Part shown: piece after piece, positions 29,003-38,843 of the stretch
How positions within the stretch are numbered: the stretch's first letter is position 1
How the letters are laid out: every line of letters starts with the position of its first letter
Origin: Nocardioides perillae
GTDB lineage: Bacteria; Actinomycetota; Actinomycetes; Propionibacteriales; Nocardioidaceae
Direction of reading: 5' to 3'
Length of the DNA: 64,000 nt
Assembly (NCBI RefSeq): GCF_013409425.1
Contig: NZ_JACCAC010000001.1
Location: 744,001-808,000 of the forward strand
Made by a program: the position numbers and the translations under genes
Notes under the pieces: generated by a model
The model's database searches: none
Told to the model about the DNA's origin: nothing
Seen by the model: only the letters and a program-made list of their open reading frames with translations

Positions 29003-30469
29003 GTGCCCGGCCTGCTGGACCGCCACCTCGCCTTCGTCGGCGCGCTGCGGCGCGCCGGCCTGCCGGTCTCGCTCGCCGAGGACCTCGACGCCCTCGACGC
29101 CCTGGGGCGCCTGCCGTGGGACGACCGCGAGACCGTGCGGGCGGCGTACGCCGCGACGGTGCTGAAGCGGCAGGCCCAGCGACCGACCTTCGACGCGCTC
29201 TTCGACCTGTGGTGGCCGCGGCTGGTCGGCGACGGGTGGCGGGGCGACCCGCTGGTGGCGGACGTCGACGACGAGGACGCCGGGGAGGCCGACGAGGGCG
29301 CAGCCGAGGCCGGTGACGGCGGGGCGGGGGAGGACGAGGCGCAGGCCGAGACCGAGGGCGCGGGCCCGGTCCGCGACGGCGGGGCCGCGCTGGCGGCGCT
29401 GCGCGAGCGCCTCGCCGAGGCCCTGGCGGCCGGTGACGACGCCGCCGCCCAGGCGCTGGCGGCCGAGGCGGTGGGCCGCTTCGGGGCGATGCCCGGGCGC
29501 GGGCCGGGGCTGTCGTCGTGGTCGGCCTACACCGCACTCCAGCGGGTCTCACCGGCCGAGCTGGTGGAGCGGCTCGTGCAGGCGCTCGCCGCGGGCGGCT
29601 GGGCCGAGGACGACGCGCGCCGCGCCGCGGTCGAGCGGGTCGCCCGCTTCGAGACGGAGGTCGAGGGCGACGCCCGCCGCCGCATCGCGGAGGAGCGCGG
29701 GCCGCGCCACGTCGCCGACGTCGTGCTGCGTCCGAGCATCGAGCGGCTCGACTTCCTCAGCGCTCGCCGCAGCGACCTGGAGGAGCTGCGCCGCGAGATC
29801 CAGCCGCTGGCCCGGCGCCTGGCGGTGCGGCTCACCAAGGAGCAGCACGCGCGGCGACGCGGACCGCTCGACTTCCGGCGCACCGTGCGGGCGTCGGTCT
29901 CGACCGGCGGGGTGCCGCTGACCACGCACCACCGGCCGAAGCGGCCGCACCGCTCCGAGCTGGTCGTGCTGTGCGACGTGAGCGGGTCGGTGGCCAACTT
30001 CGCGCAGTTCACGCTGCTGCTCGTCTTCGCGCTGCGCGAGCAGTTCACGAAGGTGCGGGCCTTCACCTTCGTCGACCAGGTCGTCGAGGTCACCGAGCAC
30101 TTCCGCCCCGGTGCCGACGTGGTCGACGTGATGACCCACCTCGCGGCGGCCTCGGCGCACGCGGCCCGCTTCGGGCGCACGAACTACGGCCGCGCCTTCG
30201 CCGCCTTCGAGGAGCAGCACGCCGACGCGCTGGGGCCGAGGAGCGCCCTGCTCGTGCTCGGCGACGCCCGCTCCAACCACGCCGACCTGCGCCTCGACGT
30301 GCTCCGCCGCCTCGTCGACGACACCCGCCACGCGTGGTGGCTCAACCCCGAGCACCGTCGGCACTGGGACACCGGCGACTCGGCCGCCCGCGCCTACGGC
30401 GCGCTGGTGCCCATGGTCGAGTGCCGCAACCTGACCCAGCTCGGGGAGTTCGTGCACGACCTGGTCTGA
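29003..30469 (+). CDS. CoxE-like VWA domain protein
   Basis: A 488-residue protein: helical N-terminus, an acidic Glu/Asp/Ala-rich linker (about 90-125), then a VWA domain with metal site D325 in CDVSGS. It matches CoxE, the partner of MoxR/CoxD in maturation of CO dehydrogenase and related molybdo-enzymes; no such enzyme is in this window. GTG 29003 has AGGAGGAG 4 nt upstream and lies 28 nt after moxR, so the two form an operon. Confidence 0.9.
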   Translation: MPGLLDRHLAFVGALRRAGLPVSLAEDLDALDALGRLPWDDRETVRAAYAATVLKRQAQRPTFDALFDLWWPRLVGDGWRGDPLVADVDDEDAGEADEGAAEAGDGGAGEDEAQAETEGAGPVRDGGAALAALRERLAEALAAGDDAAAQALAAEAVGRFGAMPGRGPGLSSWSAYTALQRVSPAELVERLVQALAAGGWAEDDARRAAVERVARFETEVEGDARRRIAEERGPRHVADVVLRPSIERLDFLSARRSDLEELRREIQPLARRLAVRLTKEQHARRRGPLDFRRTVRASVSTGGVPLTTHHRPKRPHRSELVVLCDVSGSVANFAQFTLLLVFALREQFTKVRAFTFVDQVVEVTEHFRPGADVVDVMTHLAAASAHAARFGRTNYGRAFAAFEEQHADALGPRSALLVLGDARSNHADLRLDVLRRLVDDTRHAWWLNPEHRRHWDTGDSAARAYGALVPMVECRNLTQLGEFVHDLV

Positions 30470-30477
30470 GCAGCCGA

Positions 30478-30495
30478 CCCCGACAGCGGTCGGGG
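30478..30495 (+). terminator. Hairpin after the CoxE-like gene
   Basis: A 7-bp stem CCCCGAC/GTCGGGG with loop AGCG, 8 nt after the stop. Further down, CCAGGTC (30522-30528) and GACCTGG (30543-30549) form another short inverted repeat upstream of the peptidase gene. Confidence 0.45.
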
Positions 30496-30652
30496 CGCCG
30501 GTCTGGACCGGTGGGCGTAACCCAGGTCACACCCGCTCGTTCGACCTGGTGACACCGGTGCGGGGGAGGGAGCCGGCGTCTCCCACCCCCTGGCGGCCTC
30601 GGCCGCCCCGACCGTCACCACTGAGCCGGTGACGTGGAAGGACCCTGCCACC

Positions 30653-33600
30653 GTGCGCAACCATCTCGGGAAGCGCGGGCGCCCTCAGCTGGCGCTCGCC
30701 ACCGCCGCCGTCATCGGCGCGGCCGCCCTCGTGCCCCTGTCCCTCCCCGCGTCCGGCGAGGAGCCGGACCCCCTCGCCGGTCTCGACGACGCCTCGTTCT
30801 CGTTCCAGGGGGAGGAGGGCAAGCTGCCCAACCTCGACGCGCGCGAGGGCCGGGTCGTCCCGAGCGCCGCGCAGCGCGACCTCGCCACCTCCCTCGGCGC
30901 CGACGACGCGCGCTGGAACGCGTTCGGCACGCCCCACGTGCTGATGGACCGGACGGGCTACCTCTCCGGTCCCCGCGCGGGCAGCGCCCGCGAGGCCGCC
31001 CGGGCCTTCGTCGCCGACCACGCGGCGCTCTTCCGGCTCGACGCCGCCGACGTCGAGGCGCTCGAGGTCCTCACCGACACGCCCCTCTACGACAGCCCCG
31101 ACCTGGTGCGGGTGCGCGAGGGGAAGGCACCGGCGCGGCCCGACGTCGCCCACGTCGTCACCTTCCGCCAGCGCTTCGGCGACCTCGTGGCCGGACACGA
31201 CGGCCTGCTGACCGTGGGCGTGCAACGCGACGGCCGGGTGGCGTGGGTGTCCTCGTCGGTCACCGGCGACTCCGAGGTGCGCGGTGAGCAGCGGCTCTCC
31301 GCCGTCGCCGCCCTGACCGCGGCCGCCGAGGACGTCGGCCTGCCGCTCGGCGACCTCGTCGAGGTCACCGACCAGGCGGCCCCGGGCCCGTGGCGGACGT
31401 TCGAGTCGCCGCTGACGCGCGACCTGCAGCGCGCCCGGCTGATGGCATTGCCGACCCCGACCGACGGCGTGCGCCTGGCGTGGGAGACCACCCTGCTGAA
31501 GGCCGACCACACCGACACCGACAGCGGGGGCCACCACGCCGAGCCCCAGGCCTTCATCAGCTTCGTCGACGCCGAGACCGGCGAGGTGCTCCTGCGCGAC
31601 AACCGCGTCGACCACCTGGCCGAGGGGGCGAGCCCCGCCTCGGTGAACCTGCCCGCAGCCGCACCGGGCGGCGTACGCGGTGGTGCCGGCGTGCGCGCGG
31701 CACTCGCCGCCGCGCCGAGCGCGGCTCCGTTCTCCGGTGCCACCGACGCGGCCGGGGCCTGCACCCCGACCGACGCGCGCCACCCGGTGAGCGTGCCGGC
31801 CGGCACCGGCCAGGTCAGCGTCGCCGCGGCGGTGACGTTGCCCAACGGCCTCGACGACGACATCACCGTCAACCTCTACCGCGCCGGCGTCTCCGCGCCG
31901 GTGGCCTCGCAGGACCTGCTGACCTCGCCAGAGGTGCTGACCTACGCGCCCGCAGGCGGGGTGCCGGCCGGCGACTACCTCGTGGAGGTCTGCGAGTTCA
32001 CCGCCTCGCCCGGCACGATCGGCTACGCCGGCACGGTCACCACCTCCGAGGGCGCGGCCTCGACCGACGTGCAGCTGCCGCGCTGGCGGGTCTTCCTGGC
32101 CAACCCGAACTTCACCGACTCGAGCGCCCCGAGCGAGGACACCCGCGAGCTGTGGTGCTGGGTGGCCGACGCCGAGGGCTGCGACCGCGAGCTGCGCAAC
32201 GACGCCGCGCGCCTGCCGTGGGACGTGCTCGCGCCGAGCCTGGCGACGCTCACGACGCTGGGCAACAACGCCTCGACGGCGATCTCCGAGGTCAGCTTCG
32301 TCAGCCCCGACACGGTCGTGCAGCGCCCGCTCACCCCGAGCCGCGTCTACGACTACCCGTGGGAGAACACGTGGTACGAGTCGCAGTGCGACCCGACCAC
32401 CTTCGACCAGCCCGGCGGCAACGACGACGACGCCTCGACGGCGAACCTCTTCGCGATGCACAACCGGATGCACGACTGGAGCTACTACCTCGGCTTCACC
32501 GAGCTGACCTCCAACCTGCAGGTCAGCAACTTCGGCAACACCGGACCCGACCGGGAGAACGACCCCGAGATCGGCAACGCCCAGGCCGGCCGCCGCACCT
32601 TCAACGGTCGTGACAACGCCAACCAGATCACGCTGCAGGACGGCATCGCGCCGATCACCAACCAGTACCTCTGGCAGCCGCTCGCCGGCGCGTTCTACGC
32701 CGCCTGCACCGACGGCGCCTACGACATGGCGGTGGTCGCGCACGAGTACGGCCACGCGATCAGCAACCGGATGGTCGCCGGCCCCGACACCGGCACCGGC
32801 TCGACCCAGGGCCAGACCGAGAGCTGGTCCGACCTGATCTTCGCCGAGTACTTCCGCGGCAACGCGATCTCCACCGGGCCGGGCGCGAGCCCCTACGCCC
32901 TGGCGCCCTACGTCTCGGGCAACAAGGAGCGCGGCATCCGGAACTACAGCATGGACACGAGCCCGCTCAACTACTCCGACCTCGAGTACGACGCCAACGG
33001 CACCACCTCGCCGCACGCCGACGGCGAGATCTGGAGCGCGGTCAACTTCGACATCAGCGAGGCGCTCAACCGGGTGTACGACGGGCAGTTCCCGTCGTCC
33101 GACGACGCGCTGCAGCGCCGGTGCGCCGCCGGCACGCTGCCGGCCGACGAGTGCCCCGGCAACCGCCGCTGGGCGCAGATCATGTTCGACGGCCTGCTGC
33201 TGACCCCGACCGGCTCGACGATGCTCGACTCGCGCGACGCGATGCTCGCCGCCGACCGGCTCCGTTTCGACGGGGCCAACCAGGAGGCCATGTGGCGGGC
33301 CTTCGCCGCCCGCGGCATGGGCGAGTCGGCCACCTCGACCGGCCCGGACGACCGCGAGCCGGTGCCCGGCTGGTCCTCGCCGCTCAGCGCCGACGAGGCG
33401 ACCGTGCGGTTCGTGACGGTCGGGCCCGACGGTGCGGCTGTCCCGGCCACCGTCTACACCGGCGTCTACGAGGCGCGGATCAGCCCCACCGCCGACACCG
33501 ACGGCGAGACCGCCACCTCCGACACCGTCGCCTTCGTGCCCGGCACGTACGACTTCCTCGTGCAGGCGGAGGGCTTCGGCGCCACCCGCGTCAGCCGCAC

Positions 33601-34357
33601 CTTCGCCCCCGGTGAGCAGGTCGTGGTCGAGGTGCCGCTGCAGCGCAACCTCGCCTCGGTGCACAACGGCGCCACCGTCGCCGGTGACGGCGTCAACCTC
33701 ACCTCCCTCGTCGACGACACCGAGACCACCAACTGGGCCTCGCTGACCTCCGTCGGCACCGCCAGCGAGGGCAAGGGCGAGGGTCGGCAGGTCGAGGGCC
33801 GTCAGGTCACGGTCGAGCTGGCCGACACCCCGGTGGCCATCGACCGGGTGCAGGTGAGCGCCGCGCTGCGGCCCACCGACCCCGCGAACACCGACGACCC
33901 GGGCTCGCAGAGCCGCTTCTCGGCGCTGCGGTCCTTCGACATCCTGGTCTGCGACGCCACCGTCAACGGCAACACCTGCACCGACGACCAGTCGGAGTTC
34001 TCGATCGTCTACCGCAGCAGCGCCGACGCCTTCCCCGGCGTGCGGCCGCGGCCGACGGCGCCCGACCTCACGCTGCGCGGCTTCGACGTCACCGATGCCC
34101 GGGCCACGCACGTGCGGATCCGGGTGCGCGACAGCCAGTGCACCGGCGGCCCGCTCTACAGCGGCGAGGCCAACCCGGTGAACGACCCGGTCTTCAGCAA
34201 CCCCGACTGCGACAGCCTCGAGAGCACCCCCGACCGGCAGGTCCTGAGCCCGCCCTTCGACCTCGTGCGCATCTCCGAGCTGCAGGTCTTCGGGCCGCCG
34301 CCGGCGGCGGTGACGACCGTGACCAAGGGGAAGGTGAAGCCGCGGCGCTCCCGCTGA
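30653..34357 (+). CDS. Secreted M36-family (fungalysin) metallopeptidase
   Basis: A 1234-residue exported protein. An N-terminal signal peptide (RGRPQLALATAAVIGAAALV) is followed by an FTP/PepSY propeptide (to about 300), a proprotein-convertase-P-like beta region, and the zinc peptidase domain with VVAHEYGHAISN (H697, E698, H701) and the fungalysin stretch NLFAMHNRMHDW. The C-terminus adds a carboxypeptidase-regulatory-like domain and a discoidin-like module. GTG 30653 is preferred over 30629 because GGAAGGA lies 10 nt upstream and the signal peptide begins there. It digests extracellular protein. Confidence 0.92.
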   Translation: MRNHLGKRGRPQLALATAAVIGAAALVPLSLPASGEEPDPLAGLDDASFSFQGEEGKLPNLDAREGRVVPSAAQRDLATSLGADDARWNAFGTPHVLMDRTGYLSGPRAGSAREAARAFVADHAALFRLDAADVEALEVLTDTPLYDSPDLVRVREGKAPARPDVAHVVTFRQRFGDLVAGHDGLLTVGVQRDGRVAWVSSSVTGDSEVRGEQRLSAVAALTAAAEDVGLPLGDLVEVTDQAAPGPWRTFESPLTRDLQRARLMALPTPTDGVRLAWETTLLKADHTDTDSGGHHAEPQAFISFVDAETGEVLLRDNRVDHLAEGASPASVNLPAAAPGGVRGGAGVRAALAAAPSAAPFSGATDAAGACTPTDARHPVSVPAGTGQVSVAAAVTLPNGLDDDITVNLYRAGVSAPVASQDLLTSPEVLTYAPAGGVPAGDYLVEVCEFTASPGTIGYAGTVTTSEGAASTDVQLPRWRVFLANPNFTDSSAPSEDTRELWCWVADAEGCDRELRNDAARLPWDVLAPSLATLTTLGNNASTAISEVSFVSPDTVVQRPLTPSRVYDYPWENTWYESQCDPTTFDQPGGNDDDASTANLFAMHNRMHDWSYYLGFTELTSNLQVSNFGNTGPDRENDPEIGNAQAGRRTFNGRDNANQITLQDGIAPITNQYLWQPLAGAFYAACTDGAYDMAVVAHEYGHAISNRMVAGPDTGTGSTQGQTESWSDLIFAEYFRGNAISTGPGASPYALAPYVSGNKERGIRNYSMDTSPLNYSDLEYDANGTTSPHADGEIWSAVNFDISEALNRVYDGQFPSSDDALQRRCAAGTLPADECPGNRRWAQIMFDGLLLTPTGSTMLDSRDAMLAADRLRFDGANQEAMWRAFAARGMGESATSTGPDDREPVPGWSSPLSADEATVRFVTVGPDGAAVPATVYTGVYEARISPTADTDGETATSDTVAFVPGTYDFLVQAEGFGATRVSRTFAPGEQVVVEVPLQRNLASVHNGATVAGDGVNLTSLVDDTETTNWASLTSVGTASEGKGEGRQVEGRQVTVELADTPVAIDRVQVSAALRPTDPANTDDPGSQSRFSALRSFDILVCDATVNGNTCTDDQSEFSIVYRSSADAFPGVRPRPTAPDLTLRGFDVTDARATHVRIRVRDSQCTGGPLYSGEANPVNDPVFSNPDCDSLESTPDRQVLSPPFDLVRISELQVFGPPPAAVTTVTKGKVKPRRSR

Positions 34358-34415
34358 GGACGCGCAGCCGCGGATCCCGCGGCACCGCTGCGGGCCCACC
34401 GAGGTGACCCACCGG

Positions 34416-34447
34416 GCGGGCGCGGCCGTGACCACGGCCGCGCCCGC
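34416..34447 (+). terminator. Strong hairpin after the M36 peptidase
   Basis: Two perfect 15-nt complementary arms (GCGGGCGCGGCCGTG and complement) are separated by only AC, with an effective 6-nt loop. It lies 58 nt after the stop. Confidence 0.6.
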
Positions 34448-34494
34448 TCGTTGCTCCGGTGTCCCGCACGCCCGCTCGACCACGAGGTTGTCCC

Positions 34495-35802
34495 ATGCGC
34501 CGGCCCCGCCCCGCCCGTCCGCTGACCGCCCGCACGCAGGCCCGCACGCGCGTCCGGGCCGCGGTGGCCGCGGCCCTCGGCAGCCTCGTCGCCGCCCTGG
34601 CGCCGGCACCCGCGGCCCACTCCTCCGAGGGCCAGGTGCCCGTCGGCGACGTGCGCCGGATGGTCTTCGTCGGCAACAACTGGGACGGCACGGTCGACGT
34701 GCTGCGGCCGGGCACGCTGGAGCGGGTGGCGCGGCTGGACGCGGTGCCGGACCTCGACGAGCGGATGCAGGAGATCGCGACCAACCCGCAGCGGCTGGCG
34801 TTCTTCCTCGCGATCCGCGAGGCGATCGGCGAGGGCAACGACCAGTTCGTCGACGACATGTACTCCTCCAACGACGGGCGCACGCTGGTCATCAGCCGGC
34901 CGTCGTTCGCCGACGTGGTGGCCCTCGACCTGCGCACCGGCGACATCCGCTGGCGCTTCGCCGTCGACGGCGAGCGCTCCGACCACATGGCGCTCTCGCC
35001 CGACGGCAAGCGGGTCGCGGTCAGCGCCTCGACCGGCAACGTCGTGCACATCCTGCGCGTGGCCGACGGCACGGAGGTCGCGGCGGTGCCGTCCGGCGGC
35101 TCGCCCCACGAGAACGTCTACTTCGACGGCGGTCGCAAGATCCTGCACGCGAGCATCGGCATGGTCTACAGCCCGCTCGACCAGCCCGAGCTCGACGCCA
35201 CCAAGCAGGAGCGCGTCTTCCAGGTCATCGACGCGCGCACCAACCGGGTCGTCCGCCGCATCGACGTGCGCCGCTCCCTCGACCAGGCCGGCCTCACCCG
35301 CCTCTCCCACGCCGTGCGCCCGCTGACCCTCTCGCCCGACGAGCGCACCGTGTGGTTCCAGGTGTCGTTCTTCCACGGCTTCCTGCAGATGGACCTGCGC
35401 ACCGGCCGCATCACGCGCGTGCGCCGCCTGCCCAACCTGGTGCCGGACCTTCCGCGCGAGGCCTACCTCCTCGACTCGGCCCACCACGGCATCGCGGTCG
35501 ACCCCACCGGCCGCAAGCTGTGCGTCGCCGGCACGATGTCGGACTACGCCACCGTCGTGCGCCGCGACGACCTGACCCGCGGACCGCTGCTCAAGGGCGG
35601 CACCAAGCCCTACTGGGTCACCCCCAGCGCCGACGGCCGCTTCTGCTACATCTCCTGGTCGGGCACCGACGCGGTCTCGCAGATCTCCTACCGCACCGGC
35701 CGGATCGCCAAGACCGTGCGCGTCGGCGACCACCCGCAGCGCATCCGCAACGGCTTCGTCGCCGCCTCGCTCGTGCGCGGCCTGCGGTCGCTGGGCGGCT
35801 GA
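34495..35802 (+). CDS. Secreted YVTN-type beta-propeller protein
   Basis: A 435-residue protein with a signal peptide (VAAALGSLVAALAPAPAAHS) and repeated beta-propeller blades: MVFVGNNWDGTVDVL, ALSPDGKRVAVSASTGNVVHIL, TLSPDERTVWFQ, AVDPTGRKLCVAG and TPSADGRFCYISWSGTD. Such proteins often bind extracellular partners; no catalytic motif is seen. ATG 34495 has GAGG upstream. It follows the M36 gene after a terminator, and copy 2 of the palindromic repeat starts 8 nt after its stop. Confidence 0.85.
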   Translation: MRRPRPARPLTARTQARTRVRAAVAAALGSLVAALAPAPAAHSSEGQVPVGDVRRMVFVGNNWDGTVDVLRPGTLERVARLDAVPDLDERMQEIATNPQRLAFFLAIREAIGEGNDQFVDDMYSSNDGRTLVISRPSFADVVALDLRTGDIRWRFAVDGERSDHMALSPDGKRVAVSASTGNVVHILRVADGTEVAAVPSGGSPHENVYFDGGRKILHASIGMVYSPLDQPELDATKQERVFQVIDARTNRVVRRIDVRRSLDQAGLTRLSHAVRPLTLSPDERTVWFQVSFFHGFLQMDLRTGRITRVRRLPNLVPDLPREAYLLDSAHHGIAVDPTGRKLCVAGTMSDYATVVRRDDLTRGPLLKGGTKPYWVTPSADGRFCYISWSGTDAVSQISYRTGRIAKTVRVGDHPQRIRNGFVAASLVRGLRSLGG

Positions 35803-35810
35803 CCGGGCGC

Positions 35811-35905
35811 TGCAGGAGTCACCGGTCGACCGGTGACTCCTGCACTTGTGGCCCGAGAACTCGGGCCACAAGTGACAGTCTCACCGGTCAGCCGGTGACT
35901 CCGAC
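35811..35905. repeat. Palindromic repeat family, copy 2 (most complete)
   Basis: A perfect 34-nt palindrome (arm TGCAGGAGTCACCGGTC, 35811-35844) leads into a 14-bp hairpin with loop GAAC (arm CACTTGTGGCCCGA, 35843-35874), followed by a third imperfect palindrome (about 35879-35903, CACCGG-TCAG-CCGGTG core). It fills most of the space between the propeller gene and the convergent aminotransferase. Confidence 0.88.
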
Positions 35906-35931
35906 AGCCACGGCGAGGCGTACGGCGGGGG

Positions 35932-37158
35932 TCAGCGCAGCAGGGTCGCGAGGCGGGTGAGCCCCTCCTCGACGTCGGAGGTCGGGCCCGCGAAGCTGAA
36001 GCGCAGCCACCGGGAGCCGTCGGCGGTGTCGAAGTCGACGCCCGGCGCGGTGGCGACGCCGGTCTCGGCGAGCAGCCGGTGGCAGAAGGCCATCGAGTCG
36101 TCGGTGAGGTGGCCGACGTCGGCCCAGGCGTAGAAGGCGCCGTCGGCGGGGGCGAGCCGGGTCAGCCCCAGCGAGGCGAGGCCGTCGAGCAGCAGCGCCC
36201 GGTTGGCGGCGTAGCGCGCGACGTGGCCGTCGAGCTCGGCGTAGGACTCGTCGCTGAAGGCCTGGACGCAGGCCCACTGCGCGACCACCGGCGGGCAGAT
36301 CGTGAAGTTGCCGGTCAGCACCTCGACGGCGCGCCGCAGCCGCTCGGGCACCAGCATCCAGCCGATGCGCCAGCCGGTCATCGAGAAGTACTTCGAGAAC
36401 GAGCTGAAGACCACCGCCTCCCGCGACGTCTCCCACGCGCTGCGCGTGAGGGACGCGCCGCCGCTCGCCGCGGCGTACTCGATGCCGTGGTAGATCTCGT
36501 CGCTGATCAGCTGCACCCCGTGCTCCTCGCACCAGCGCGCGAGTGCGGCGAGCTCCTCGGGCAGCAGCACGGTGCCGGTCGGGTTGGCGGGGGAGGCGAC
36601 GACGAGGCCGGCCAGCGGGGTCCGCGCGTGGACGGCGGCGACCTGCTCGACGGTGGGCTGGAAGCGGGTCGCGGGACCGGTCTCGACCTCGACCACCTCG
36701 CAGCCCAGGGCCTGCAGCACGTTGCGGTAGCAGGGGTAGCCGGGGCGTGCCATCGCCACGCGGTCACCGGCGTCGAAGGCGGCGAGGAAGGCGAGCAGGA
36801 AGCCGCCGCTCGACCCGGTCGTGACGACCACGTCGTCGGCGGTGACCTCGATGCCGTGGGCGCGCCGGTGGTGGCCGGCGATCGCGGCGCGCAGCTCGGG
36901 CACGCCGGTCGAGACGGTGTAGCCCAGCGGGTCGCCGGACTGCAGCAGCCGCACCGCCTCCCCCCGCACGGGCGCGGGAGCCCCGGTGCTCGGCTGCCCG
37001 GCCACGAGGTTGACCAGGTCGCCGTGGGTGCGCTGGCGCTCCGCAGCCGCGGCGAGGAGGTCCATCACGTGGAAGGGCGGCACCGCGGCGCGCGTCGCGA
37101 CGCCCAGCCGGGCCGCCGTCCCGTCGTCGGGCAAGCCGTCGGGGGTGGGGGCCGTCAT
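35932..37158 (-). CDS. Pyridoxal phosphate aminotransferase (class I/II)
   Basis: A 408-residue fold-type I aminotransferase with SGGFLLAFLAAFDAGDRVAM, the ASPANPTGTVL substrate loop, DEIYHGIEY and the PLP lysine K256 in SSFSKYFSMTGWRIGW. It resembles the AspC/AlaA-like subgroup; the amino donor is not predictable. ATG follows GACACT by 7 nt. It is divergent from the antiporter gene. Confidence 0.93.
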   Translation of the reverse strand: MTAPTPDGLPDDGTAARLGVATRAAVPPFHVMDLLAAAAERQRTHGDLVNLVAGQPSTGAPAPVRGEAVRLLQSGDPLGYTVSTGVPELRAAIAGHHRRAHGIEVTADDVVVTTGSSGGFLLAFLAAFDAGDRVAMARPGYPCYRNVLQALGCEVVEVETGPATRFQPTVEQVAAVHARTPLAGLVVASPANPTGTVLLPEELAALARWCEEHGVQLISDEIYHGIEYAAASGGASLTRSAWETSREAVVFSSFSKYFSMTGWRIGWMLVPERLRRAVEVLTGNFTICPPVVAQWACVQAFSDESYAELDGHVARYAANRALLLDGLASLGLTRLAPADGAFYAWADVGHLTDDSMAFCHRLLAETGVATAPGVDFDTADGSRWLRFSFAGPTSDVEEGLTRLATLLR

Positions 37159-37239
37159 GGCGGCGAGTGTCGCACCGCGCGCCGATAGGATGGCCACCCG
37201 GCCGGCCAGCAGCACCGAGACCACCGAGCGAGGTGAGGC

Positions 37240-38748
37240 GTGACCTTCGACGCCTCCCAGATGGACTCCTTCCTCCTGGTGGGCGCCGCCGTCACCCTCC
37301 TCGCCGTCCTGGCCGTGCGGGTCTCCGCCCGCGCGGGCCTGCCCTCGCTGCTGCTCTACCTCCTCATGGGCGTCGCGCTCGGGGAGTCCGGCGTCGGGAT
37401 CCAGTTCGACGACGCGGCCGTGGCGCACGCCCTCGGCTTCGCCGCGCTCGTGGTGATCCTGGCCGAGGGCGGCCTCACGACCTCGTGGCGCGAGCTGCGG
37501 CCGTCGATGCGGCTGGGCTTGGCGCTCTCGACGCTCGGCGTCACCGTCTCGGTGGCGGTGGTCGCGGTCGGCACGCACTACCTGCTCGGTCTGCCCTGGC
37601 AGCTCGCGGTGCTGCTGGGCGCCGCGACGTCCGCGACCGACGCGGCGGCGGTCTTCTCGGTGCTGCGCACCGTCCCGCTGCCCCGGCGCCTCACGGGCGC
37701 GCTCGAGGCGGAGTCGGGCCTCAACGACGCCCCCACCATCGTCCTCATCGTGCTCGTCTCGTCCGACACGGCGCTCGAGCAGGGCGTGCTCGTGACGGCC
37801 CTGGTGATCCTCGGCGAGCTCGCCGGCGGCGTCGCCCTCGGCCTCGCGGTGGGGTGGGCCGGGGCGTGGGTGATGCGGCGGGCCGCGCTCCCCTCGACGG
37901 GCCTCTACCCGATCGCGGTGCTGTGCCTCGCGGTCCTGGCGTACGCCGGCGGCGCGGCGCTCCACGTCAGCGGTTTCGCGGCCGTCTACGTCGCCGCCCT
38001 GTGGCTGGGCAACGCCGACCTGCCGCACCGCGGGGCCACCCGCTCCTTCTCGGAGGGCATCGCGTGGCTGGCCCAGATCGGCCTGTTCGTCATGCTCGGC
38101 CTGCTGCTCTCCCCGGAGCGCCTGGGCTGGTCCACGCTGTGGATGGCGCTGGTCGCCGGCGGCGTCCTCACCTTCGTGGCCCGCCCGCTCTCGGTGCTCG
38201 CCTGCAGCCTCGTGCAGCGGATGCCGCCGCGCGAGCTGGCGTTCCTGTCGTGGGCGGGGCTGCGCGGCGCCGTGCCGATCGTCTTCACCACGATCCCGCT
38301 CGCCGCGGGCACACCGGGGGCCGCGCAGCTCTTCGACCTCGTCTTCGTGCTGGTCGTCGTCTACACCCTGCTCACCGGACCGACCCTGCCGTGGGTCGCG
38401 AAGTGGCTGCGGGTGGCGCGGCGCTCGGAGCCGCGCGGGATCGACCTCGAGGCCGCGCCGCTCGAGCGGGTCGCCGCCGACATGCTGCAGGTGACCATCG
38501 CGCCGAGCTCGCGCCTGCACGGCGTCGAGGTCGGTGAGCTGCGGCTGCCGGTCGGCGCGTCGGTGTCGCTGGTCGTGCGCCAGGGCGAGGCGCTCGTGCC
38601 GGAGCCGCGCACCACCCTGCGCCACGGCGACGAGCTGCTCGTGGTCACCCCGCGGCGGCAGCGGCACGCCACCGAGGACCGCCTCCGAGCCGTCTCCGAG
38701 GGGGGCCGGCTGGCCCTGTGGCGCGGCCCCCGGCGGCCCGCGCGCTGA
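37240..38748 (+). CDS. CPA1-type potassium/proton antiporter with TrkA-C domain
   Basis: A 502-residue protein with about twelve membrane helices and the monovalent cation/proton antiporter motifs GAATSATDAAAVFSVL (ion-binding Asp) and ESGLNDAPTIV, followed by a C-terminal RCK/TrkA-C-like domain (about 400-490, VTIAPSSRLHGVEVGEL). This layout is that of NhaP2/CvrA-type K+/H+ antiporters. GTG 37240 has GAGGTGAG upstream; TAGGAT at 37185-37190 is a plausible -10. Confidence 0.92.
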   Translation: MTFDASQMDSFLLVGAAVTLLAVLAVRVSARAGLPSLLLYLLMGVALGESGVGIQFDDAAVAHALGFAALVVILAEGGLTTSWRELRPSMRLGLALSTLGVTVSVAVVAVGTHYLLGLPWQLAVLLGAATSATDAAAVFSVLRTVPLPRRLTGALEAESGLNDAPTIVLIVLVSSDTALEQGVLVTALVILGELAGGVALGLAVGWAGAWVMRRAALPSTGLYPIAVLCLAVLAYAGGAALHVSGFAAVYVAALWLGNADLPHRGATRSFSEGIAWLAQIGLFVMLGLLLSPERLGWSTLWMALVAGGVLTFVARPLSVLACSLVQRMPPRELAFLSWAGLRGAVPIVFTTIPLAAGTPGAAQLFDLVFVLVVVYTLLTGPTLPWVAKWLRVARRSEPRGIDLEAAPLERVAADMLQVTIAPSSRLHGVEVGELRLPVGASVSLVVRQGEALVPEPRTTLRHGDELLVVTPRRQRHATEDRLRAVSEGGRLALWRGPRRPAR

Positions 38749-38802
38749 GGCGGCGGGGCCGCGCGCCCCGGCGTACGACAGGTGGTGGCGCCCGCCGGCG
38801 TC

Positions 38803-38836
38803 GTGCGGCTGGGTGGGCCGTGCGGCTGGGTGGGCC
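38803..38836. repeat. 17-bp tandem duplication
   Basis: Two exact copies of GTGCGGCTGGGTGGGCC lie between the convergent antiporter and LytR_C genes. No function is apparent. Confidence 0.7.
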
Positions 38837-38843
38837 GAGCGGC

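Noticed and set aside
30527-34609. Very long open frame opposite the M36 peptidase
   Set aside because: It is Gly/Arg/Val-rich, has no domain, and arises because high third-position GC removes stops in the complementary frame.
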